This document shows, one piece after another, positions 47,952-55,713 of a DNA stretch of 64,000 nt. The stretch spans positions 1 through 64,000 of the forward strand of contig CAWJLY010000009.1 of NCBI GenBank assembly GCA_963843805.1, written 5' to 3'. The translations under genes were made by a program, and so were the position numbers. The first letter of the stretch is position 1. The number at the start of each line of letters is the position of its first letter. The notes beneath the pieces were generated by a model. The model worked only from the letters and a program-made list of their open reading frames with translations, was not told the origin of the DNA and made no database searches. The DNA comes from Ideonella_A sp963843805 (GTDB lineage: Bacteria > Pseudomonadota > Gammaproteobacteria > Burkholderiales > Burkholderiaceae_C).

Positions 47952-49817
47952 CTACCGGTAACGCTGTGCCAGCACCGTCTGCAACAACTGCACCACGCCG
48001 AACGCATCCTTCAACTGGCTGCGCTCGAAATTGCTCAGCTCGGCCAGCAGCAGCATGTTGTCGGCGCCAAGGCCCTGTTCCATTTGCCGCGCCTGATGCC
48101 GGATGCGCAGCGTGGCCAGAAACTCCAGCGCATCGCGCAGGTCTCGGGCACTCTGTTCGCTGATCTCGCCGCCTTGCGCGGCGACAGCCAGGCGATCTTG
48201 GGTGTTGACCGCTTCGTGGCCGCCGGCCAGTGCGTAGATTCGTGCCAGATCGACGATCGGCACGATGCCACTGTGTTTCAGATCGATGGCGTCGCGCGCC
48301 GATCCCGCACGGACGGTCGAAATGCCACCGAAAATATTGAGCGGCGGCCGGTGGAGCAGCGCATTGCCGACCAGATACGACAAAAAAATACGATTGCCGC
48401 GTGTCTGCCGCAATACCTTGCGGCGCAATTCGTCGAGCAATGACTCGTGGCCGTGGATCGTGCGCAGATCGAAGAAGACGCAGGTCAGCATCAATGCCTT
48501 CGGCTCGGGCTCGGCCGTCCATTGCCTGAAGTACTCGAACCAGCGGCGCTGGGGCTGCCGCCAGGCGTCGGTCTGCGCCATCATCTCGCCGGGGCAGTAG
48601 ATATAGCCGCAGGCGTCCAGGCCGCCGTTGACGAATTCGGCCAGCGCCTTGAAGTAGCTGCCGTGGCTGGCTTCATCGTAGCGGTCGTCGAGCACCAGGC
48701 AGTTGTCCTGATCGCTCTTCGCGGTTTGTTCGCTGCGCGCCTGTGAGCCGGCTGCGACCCACGCATAGTCGACCGGCGGCGGCCCGAAGCTGGCTTCGCC
48801 CAGTTGCAGCAGGCGGATCGTCAGCGCATCGGTGATCGTGGTGACGATGCGCCCGGTGCTGTGTGCGCTGGCGCCGGCAGCTGCCAGGCTGTGCTGCAGC
48901 GGGCGCACCTTGGTCGCGGCGCCGACCAGACCGTCGATCGCCGACTGCTTGTGGATGTCGCTGGCCAGGTAGACGGCCGAACTGCTGTGCTGCTCGGTCA
49001 GATCGGTTGCGGTGATCATGCCGACGACCCGTTGGCCATCGAGTACCGGCAGGTGGTGGATGTTGTGGCGCGCCATCAGCAGCAGGGCTTCGAATGCCGG
49101 CTGGCCGGCATCGATGGTGAACGGCGCCAGCGTGGCCACGTCGAGCATCGGCGCCTGCGGATCGATGCCGGCGGCGAGCACGCGGTTGCGCAGGTCGCGG
49201 TCGGTGACCAGGCCGAACAGATGAGCCTGCTCGATCAGCATCACCGACGAAACACGTTGGTCGCGCATCAGCGTCGCCGTGTCCAGGATGCTGGCGGTCG
49301 GTGGCAGCGTGACCGGCTCGCGCTTGATCAGGCTGCGCACCGGCCGCGTCATCAGGCTGATGGTCGGGTCGGCCAGGGTCGAATCATTGCCGTGGTCGTG
49401 CACCGATGGCGAAGCCAGAAAGAAGCCGAGCGTCGGGTGAGCCTGGCAGAGCTGCGCCACTTGCTCCGCGGCAAGCCAGGCGATGGTGGCGGTGCCATCG
49501 GCGCTGGCCGACCAGGCTGCTCTGTCGTTGCGCGGCCTGGCACCGGCGCCGAACAGGGCTGACTGGCCAAGCACCACCACCGCAGGCGGTCCACTGCTGC
49601 GGGTCAGCGCAACGCGGCCATCGATGATCCAACCGAGGCGCTCGCCGAGCTGCTCGCCGGTGGCAACAAGCTGCCCGGCCGCCGCCGTCTCGACGTCGAA
49701 GTGCGGCAGCAACTCGGTGCGAGCGGCGTCGTCGAGGCGGCCGAACACGTGATGATTGAGCAGCCCTTCGACAAGGCTGACTCGAGCATCACCGGTTGGA
49801 AACGTGCCTTCAGCCAT
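47952..49817 (-). CDS. cNMP-binding/CBS/DUF294 nucleotidyltransferase-like protein
   Basis: 621 residues with four parts: an N-terminal cyclic-nucleotide-binding-like fold (~20-130), paired CBS domains (~155-285; SSVMLIEQAHLFGLVTDRDL and HHLPVLDGQRVVGMITATDL), a DUF294 nucleotidyltransferase core with GSQARSEQTAKSDQDNCLVL (GS and DxD metal residues, GlnD-like) and a C-terminal helical DUF294_C domain. Proteins of this build accompany CrbS/R-type acetate loci. It may uridylylate or adenylylate a partner in response to nucleotide binding; no partner is known here. The gene is divergent from the MHS transporter across the four-copy GTCAG array. Confidence 0.9.
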   Translation of the reverse strand: MAEGTFPTGDARVSLVEGLLNHHVFGRLDDAARTELLPHFDVETAAAGQLVATGEQLGERLGWIIDGRVALTRSSGPPAVVVLGQSALFGAGARPRNDRAAWSASADGTATIAWLAAEQVAQLCQAHPTLGFFLASPSVHDHGNDSTLADPTISLMTRPVRSLIKREPVTLPPTASILDTATLMRDQRVSSVMLIEQAHLFGLVTDRDLRNRVLAAGIDPQAPMLDVATLAPFTIDAGQPAFEALLLMARHNIHHLPVLDGQRVVGMITATDLTEQHSSSAVYLASDIHKQSAIDGLVGAATKVRPLQHSLAAAGASAHSTGRIVTTITDALTIRLLQLGEASFGPPPVDYAWVAAGSQARSEQTAKSDQDNCLVLDDRYDEASHGSYFKALAEFVNGGLDACGYIYCPGEMMAQTDAWRQPQRRWFEYFRQWTAEPEPKALMLTCVFFDLRTIHGHESLLDELRRKVLRQTRGNRIFLSYLVGNALLHRPPLNIFGGISTVRAGSARDAIDLKHSGIVPIVDLARIYALAGGHEAVNTQDRLAVAAQGGEISEQSARDLRDALEFLATLRIRHQARQMEQGLGADNMLLLAELSNFERSQLKDAFGVVQLLQTVLAQRYR

Positions 49818-49937
49818 GGTGGTCAGTTTCGCCGATCACGCCGGATGTGTCGCGTGAGATCGCTGTTTGCACCTGATGCAGATCGCAGGCCGTTGATCTT
49901 GCGCTTGGAAAAACACGACTTCGGGTTGCTACCGATA

Positions 49938-49977
49938 TTGTCAGTTCGGTGTCAGTCCGGCGTCAGAAAACGGTCAG
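49938..49977. promoter_or_regulatory. Four tandem GTCAG repeats, exact 11-bp period
   Basis: GTCAG occurs at 49940, 49951, 49962 and 49973, each in a 7-mer (TTGTCAG, GTGTCAG, GCGTCAG, CGGTCAG) with 4-bp spacers. The layout is that of stacked PhoB/OmpR-type half-sites. It sits in the 203-bp gap between the DUF294 gene (minus) and the MHS transporter (plus). It shares repeat and period with the array at 37702-37719. Confidence 0.65.
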
Positions 49978-50020
49978 CGCGACAGGCCACAGTGGCTGCC
50001 TGTCGTAGCGGAGACCGCGC

Positions 50021-51734
50021 TTGTCGCACCAGCAGACCAGATCGAGGGCATCCGCCAGCGCCAGCCGAACGTTGCCACGTGATGTCGTCACGCGGCAACA
50101 ACGCAGGGTGGTTCTCGGCTCGTCGCTCGGCACAGTCTTCGAGTGGTACGACTTCTATCTGTATGGATCGATGGCGCCCATCATCGCGCGCCAGTTCTTC
50201 AGCGGGCTCGATACCGGTTCAGGCTTCATCTTCGCGTTGCTCGCATTTGCTGCCGGCTTTGTCGTGCGGCCGTTCGGCGCGCTGATATTCGGTCGCCTGG
50301 GCGACATCATCGGGCGCAAATATACGTTTCTGGTCAGCATCCTGGTGATGGGCTTGTCGACTTTCATCGTCGGCTTGTTGCCGAACCAGGATGCAATCGG
50401 CGTGGCCGCACCCGTCACGCTGATCGGCCTGCGGCTGCTGCAGGGCCTGGCGCTCGGCGGCGAATACGGCGGTGCCGCCATCTACGTCGCCGAACATGCA
50501 CCGCCAGGCCGGCGCGGTGCCTATACCGCATGGATCCAGACGACGGCAACGCTCGGCTTGTTGCTCTCGCTGGTTGTCATCATCGGCACCCGTACCCTGC
50601 TTGGCGAGGACGCTTTTGCCGACTGGGGCTGGCGGGTGCCGTTTCTCGGCTCGATCGTTCTGCTCGCTCATCAGCGTCTGGATCCGCTTGTCGATGCACG
50701 AGTCGCCGGTGTTTCGGCGCATGAAGGACGAAGGCAACGCCTCATCATCGCCGGTGCTCGAGTCGTTCGGGCAATGGAAAAATCTGCGCATGGTGCTGAT
50801 CGCGCTGTTCGGCCTGACCGCCGGCCAGGCCGTCGTCTGGTACACGGGCCAGTTCTACGCGCTGTTTTTTCTGACCGAGGCCTTGAAGGTCGAAGCAACG
50901 ACGGCGGGCATCCTGGTTGCTGCATCCCTGGTGATCGGCTCGCCATTTTTTGTCTTGTTCGGTGCGCTGTCAGATCGCATCGGCCGCAAGCCGATCATCA
51001 TGGCGGGTTGTCTGCTGGCGGCGATCGGCTATTTTCCGCTGTTCGGTGCGCTGACGGCAGCCGCCAACCCGGACCTGGCGCGGGCGCTGGAAGCCGTGCC
51101 GGTCTCGATCAAGGTCGACATCGACAGCTGTTCTTTTCAGGGCAGTCCGGTTTCGCGTGAGAGCGACTTCCGCAGTTCTTGTGATATCGCCAAGCGAACA
51201 CTGGCCCAGGCGGGGATCAACTATTCGGTGCAACCCGGCGCGACCGGCACGCCCGCCACCGTGCAGTTCGGCAGCGTGGTCATCATGGCGCCTGAACAGC
51301 GTGCCGTCGGTGATCGGCTGGTTTTCGAGCCCGTCAGTCGGGCGGCAATCGCCGAATTCAAGACCGGAATTGGCGAAGCCGCTTTGCGGGCCGGCTACCC
51401 GATACGGGCCGATCCCGAAAAGCTCAATGGATTCGCGGTGGTCACCATACTGAGTCTGCTGGTGATCTGCGTGACCATGGTCTACGGGCCGATCGCCGCG
51501 ATGTTGGTCGAGCTTTTTCCAACCCGCATCCGGTATACATCGGTCAGCCTGCCCTACCACTTGGGCAATGGGTGGTTTGGCGGCTTGCTGCCCGCCGTCG
51601 CGTTCGGCATGGTGGCGCAAAGTGGCGACATCTACCAGGGACTGTGGTACCCGGTCATCGTCGCCGCTGCCACCTTTGTCTTCGGGATGTTGTTCGTCCC
51701 GGAGACGCGAGGCGTCGACATCGACAAGGTCTGA
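50021..51734 (+). CDS. MHS-family MFS transporter (one frameshift)
   Basis: About 570 residues after removing one base near 50670. Twelve membrane helices; the metabolite:H+ symporter signature is VVLGSSLGTVFEWYDFYLYG, FGRLGDIIGRKYTF and GLALGGEYGGAAIYVAEHAP. It imports an organic acid or osmolyte with H+. Between about residues 360 and 470 a hydrophilic insertion with two Cys (DSCSFQG; SSCDIAK) interrupts the second half of the MFS core; this is longer than in ProP or ShiA. TTG start with GGAGA about six bases upstream. Confidence 0.88.
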
Positions 51735-51774
51735 CGGGGCGACCCAGCGATCGCCACACCGTCGGCTTGCCGAC

Positions 51775-53418
51775 TCAGCTTTGCAGCTCGCCGGATTCGT
51801 TGACGGTGACCGTGCGTCCCGGAGCCGCATTCATCTGGGCCCGATACTCCCGGCCGCGGAAGCTGTAGGTGACATCCCAGTATTCCGCGTTCGCCTGAGC
51901 CGGAATATTCTCGCAACGGCGAACATCCCGTGTGTCGCCGCCACCCGTACCGATTCGCGATCCGATGGCCGCGCCAGCAACGACGCCGCCGATGGTCGCC
52001 ACGTCCTTGCCGGTTCCGCCACCCACCTGGTGGCCCAGAATGCCGCCGAGCAGCGCCCCGGCAATCGCGGCTGGCACGTTGGCACTGCTTTTCGCCTGTT
52101 CCTGATCGATCCAGCAGCGTTGTTCGGGCGTGCCGACGACAGCACGCACCGAAGTGACCGGGGCCTCGAAGAAGCGGATGTTGTCTGCCCGCCCGCCTCG
52201 CGGCTGCTCTGACGAGATCGCCACCGTACTGGCCCGGGCCGACTCGATCCGTTCGTTCAGGCCCATCGACGCCAGCGTCGGGTAGCGGCCCGGTCGCAGC
52301 AACATGCACTGTCCGGAAAACTGGCGATCAGGGCAAACCTCCCACGAACCGCCGACCACCTCGACCGATTGCGCCGCGCCCCGCAGGCCGACGGTGCGGA
52401 AGTCTTCAAAGCCGCGTTGCGAGGTTGCAGACGCACCATTGAAGTACGGATCCTGGAAAAACGTGATGGATGACGGTGCAGCCGGTGGCGCCGACGCCAA
52501 GGCGCTGTCTCCGCGGCGCACTGAACTGACCCGATTGTTGAGTCCCATTGAACGCAAGGTCGGATACTCGCCAGGCGTCAACACCACGCAACGGCCGGCA
52601 AAACCGTTTTGCGGGCAAAGCTCCCATGGCGCGCCTGAGACCACGGCAGAGGAAGCCAGATCGTTAAAGCCGAAGCGCTGAAAGTTTGCAACGTCTCTTT
52701 CAGCAACAAACGAACGTCCGCTGAAGCCTTCCCGTTCATAAAACGTCACGCTGCTGGCCACATTGGGTGCAGGACGGCGGTTGTCAACGACTCGATCGAG
52801 ACCTCGGACCGACGAAATGCGGTCGTTCAATCCCATTGATCCCAGCGATGCATACCGACCGGGCGGCAAGGTCACGCACTTTCCTCGGAAGCCCTCGTCG
52901 CTGCAGACCTCGACGGGGCCGTTGTTGACGATTACCGACGACGCCGCGTCGTTGAACCCGGCGCGCCTGAAGTCGCCGACGTTGTCGGCTGCAGTGAAGG
53001 TGGCGCCACGGAAATTGTCGTGTTCATAAAAGACTGCGCTGACATTGGCGACGACCGGCGGCTTCACGACGGGGGCATAACGGTTGTCGGCGATGCGTGC
53101 ATCGCGGGAGATTTCCTGAACCGAACTGATGCGGTTGTTCAAGCCCATCGCGCGCAGCGACGGATAGCTTCCCGGGCGCAACACCATGCACTTTCCTTCG
53201 AAGCGGGTCTGATCACAGACTTCCCAGCGGCCGTTCTGCACCACCGCAGATGAAGCTGCGTCATTGAAGCCAAATCGCTTGAAGTTGCGCACCTCCTGAT
53301 CGGCAGTGAAAGTGCGACCACTGAATTGTTCGCCCTCATAAAAGGTGACTTGTGCCGAAGCCTGAGCGGCGACCACGAGGGTGGCAAGTGCGATGGCGGT
53401 CTTGAGCGGCGTATTCAT
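51775..53418 (-). CDS. Four-repeat beta-gamma-crystallin protein with glycine-zipper domain
   Basis: 547 residues. Signal peptide (MNTPLKTAIALATLVVAAQASA), then four beta/gamma-crystallin-like domains starting near residues 24, 130, 223 and 323, each with [FY]YE/Q-x-F-x-G..., FRxxGFNDxASS, a WEVC-type Cys strand and a PGxYPSLxxMGLNxRISSxR close. A C-terminal glycine-zipper segment (AIAGALLGGILGHQVGGGTG; GGVVAGAAIGSRIG) follows, as in Rickettsia 17-kDa-type outer-membrane proteins. Probably an envelope or surface protein that may bind Ca2+, although the paired D/N-x-x-S/T sites are incomplete. Confidence 0.88.
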   Translation of the reverse strand: MNTPLKTAIALATLVVAAQASAQVTFYEGEQFSGRTFTADQEVRNFKRFGFNDAASSAVVQNGRWEVCDQTRFEGKCMVLRPGSYPSLRAMGLNNRISSVQEISRDARIADNRYAPVVKPPVVANVSAVFYEHDNFRGATFTAADNVGDFRRAGFNDAASSVIVNNGPVEVCSDEGFRGKCVTLPPGRYASLGSMGLNDRISSVRGLDRVVDNRRPAPNVASSVTFYEREGFSGRSFVAERDVANFQRFGFNDLASSAVVSGAPWELCPQNGFAGRCVVLTPGEYPTLRSMGLNNRVSSVRRGDSALASAPPAAPSSITFFQDPYFNGASATSQRGFEDFRTVGLRGAAQSVEVVGGSWEVCPDRQFSGQCMLLRPGRYPTLASMGLNERIESARASTVAISSEQPRGGRADNIRFFEAPVTSVRAVVGTPEQRCWIDQEQAKSSANVPAAIAGALLGGILGHQVGGGTGKDVATIGGVVAGAAIGSRIGTGGGDTRDVRRCENIPAQANAEYWDVTYSFRGREYRAQMNAAPGRTVTVNESGELQS

Positions 53419-53545
53419 GCGAATCTCCTTGCGTGGATCGGAAATGACGACCCGTGCGCAGACATTAAGCTCGATGAAGCGTCGATAGAAGCAGCGTGCG
53501 ACGCAATTTCGCGTCGACCCCGTCCTACGTGATAACCACCACAGC

Positions 53546-53803
53546 TCAGCCGCCGCTCAGCGCCAGCACGATTGCCACATGATCGGCTGGCAGCACGGCG
53601 TGTGCCAGGTCGCGAACGCCTTGCCCATTGACGAAGATGCGCATGTTGGGTCGCAGGCGGGCTTGCTCGTCGACCACCCGAAAACGCAACCCGGGGTAAC
53701 GGCGATCGAGATGGGCAAACATGTCCAACAGCGTGTCACCGTTCGCTGCGACTTCGGCGGTGTGTGTATACGAGCGCAGCGCGCCCGGAATCATGACCTG
53801 CAT
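53546..53803 (-). CDS. MoaD/ThiS-family sulfur-carrier-like protein
   Basis: 85 residues with a ubiquitin-like beta-grasp: MQVMIPGALRSYT, then LLDMFAHLDRRYPGLRFRVVDE, MRIFVNGQGVRDL and the C-terminal LALSGG. The free Gly-Gly end would be adenylated and thiolated by an E1-like enzyme. No moa or thi genes are nearby. It follows the BNR-repeat gene by 14 bp, a pairing I have seen in many genomes. Confidence 0.85.
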   Translation of the reverse strand: MQVMIPGALRSYTHTAEVAANGDTLLDMFAHLDRRYPGLRFRVVDEQARLRPNMRIFVNGQGVRDLAHAVLPADHVAIVLALSGG

Positions 53804-53817
53804 CGCGGCGATCCAGT

Positions 53818-55024
53818 TCAGGCGATTTCGGCCACTTCGACCGCGTAGATCTCGGGCAGGTGGCGGGCGATATTCGACCAGCTCTCGCCTTCGTCATGGC
53901 CGACCCACAACTCGCCGCTGGTGGTGCCCAGGTACAACGCCGGCTTCTTCTGTGCATCGGCCGTCATGGCCTGGCGTTTGACGGTCCACCAGGCCTGGGT
54001 CTGCGGCAGACCTTTGTCGAGCCGCTGCCAGCGTCTGGCCGGCATCTGCGCGTGACATAGGCGGCCGGCTGGCCAGCTGGGCTGGTGCGCGGCCAGACAT
54101 CGTTGCCGTCCATCGGAAACACCCAGGCGATGTCGGCATCGCGCGGATGAACGACCATCGGGAAGCCGATGTCGCCGACGTGTCCGGGCATGTTGCTGCC
54201 GATGCGTTGCCAGCGATCGTCGCCGGGTCGGTCGAGCCGGTAGATGCCGCAGTGGTTCTGCTGATAAAGCCGGTCCGGATTGCTCGGGCACTGACGCACA
54301 CAGTGCGGGTCGTGGAAGGTCACCATGTTCGGATCGAACCCGCCGACCACCTCCATGCCCTTGATCAAGCGTCGCCCAACTGCGCCCGGCGTCGAACGAT
54401 TCGTGCACGCCGCCGCCCGACATCGCGAAGATCAGATGCGTTGGCGTCGCGCGGGTCGACGATGATCGAATGCAGTTTGGGACCGTCCGGCGTGCCATCC
54501 TGCACGGTGCCCATCCATTCGCGAAACTGCGGATCGTCGTTGACGGCCGGCAGCGGCGTCCAGGTGACGCCGCCATCGTCGCTGCGAAACAGTCCTTGCG
54601 GCGAGGTGCCGGCATACCAGCTGCCGGCTTCGTCTGCATGCCCCGGCGTCAGCCAGAAGGTGTGGTCGACGGCGCGGCCGGGCAACTCGTTGACGGGCTT
54701 GGCAAAGGCCGGCGGCTGCACCGCCTCGTTCCAGCTGCGGCCGAGGTTGGTCGAGCGGAATACCGTCGGGCCGAGGTGGCCGGTCTTGGCGGCAGCCAAC
54801 AGCGTGTGCCCATCACGTGGGTCGAGCTTGAGGTGGCTGATGGTGTGGCCGAGAAAATGGGGGCCGTCGACCTTCCAGGTTTTGCGCTTGTTGTCGCTGT
54901 GGAACAGCCACGCGCCTTTGCGGGTGGCAACCATCAGCACCAGACGTGTCGGTGACGATGCAGCGGCGCGCCGCGCTGCGCCGGTTTTCAGGCGCGTGCT
55001 CGGCAAGTCGTTGTTGCGGCTCAT
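53818..55024 (-). CDS. BNR/sialidase-like beta-propeller protein (four frameshifts)
   Basis: About 400 residues after correction. Asp-box/BNR repeats are visible: FHSDNKRKTWKV, FRSTNLGRSWNEA, FRSDDGGVTWTPL, ESFDAGRSWATL, TRDAGQTWQRL and HDEGESWSNI, giving a beta-propeller. There is no signal peptide, so a cytoplasmic location is likely, unlike true sialidases. Function unknown. Four single extra bases (near 53990-54060, 54367 and 54445) break it; one is CAAGC on the plus strand, the same context seen in the kinase. Co-transcribed with the MoaD-like gene. Confidence 0.83.
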
Positions 55025-55227
55025 GTTGACTGTCCTCGAAGGTTGACCAGGGTCCTCTGCGGCGCGGCTTGCCCGGCGGCTCGATTGCAGGTCCGACAAC
55101 CTGGACGACGATCGAGCAGGCAACATTTCGACAGACGGCGAAAAATCTGTCAACGACTATCACACGCGGTGCTCGAAACGCGCAGCTTCCGTGTTCCCAT
55201 GCGGCAGCCCCCACGAGCGGCCAGCGA

Positions 55228-55713
55228 TCAGAGAAACCGCTCGAGCAGCTTTCTCGAATGGCGGTCGAGCGCCTGCGGATCGTCGACAGCGAATTGCAGG
55301 CCCTGGGCGTCGGCAATCAGCAGCGCGCCGCCGGGCAATCGGCGAATATCTTCTTCACCCTTGAGCACCAGTTCGGTGGCGCCGCGATCGGTGTCGATGG
55401 CCCAGGTGCTCGGCGTCGAGAACGTCGACACGCTGCGGATCTGCCGAATTTTCGGCATGAACTCGGCGTCGGCCAGCGCCTGATCGATCAGCTCGCGCTG
55501 AGCCGCAGGCACTTCCGACAGCCGGGCAATCCAGCAACGCTCGTGACCGTCGCTGCCAACCAGCGAAACCCCTTCGCCGGGCGCGGTCAGAGGGAACGCA
55601 CGCACCGCGAACACCTCTTCGGCTTCGCCTGCGGGCCCCGTCACCAGCATCAAGCGGCCGAACTGGTCACGCTGCAAGTCGTCGGTGGAGTTGGCAGGAA
55701 TGGGTTCGTTCAC
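55228..55713 (-). CDS. Cyanophycin-associated DUF1854 protein
   Basis: 161 residues. DUF1854 motifs are RDQFGRLMLVTGPAGEAEEV, AVRAFPLTAPGEGVSLVG, then ELVLKGEEDIRRLPGGALLIADAQGLQF. DUF1854 proteins are found next to cyanophycin genes with a dedicated ABC transporter. GTG start overlaps the ABC-transporter stop by four bases, so the pair is translationally coupled. Function unknown; probably a subunit or regulator of the transporter. Confidence 0.88.
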   Translation of the reverse strand: MNEPIPANSTDDLQRDQFGRLMLVTGPAGEAEEVFAVRAFPLTAPGEGVSLVGSDGHERCWIARLSEVPAAQRELIDQALADAEFMPKIRQIRSVSTFSTPSTWAIDTDRGATELVLKGEEDIRRLPGGALLIADAQGLQFAVDDPQALDRHSRKLLERFL

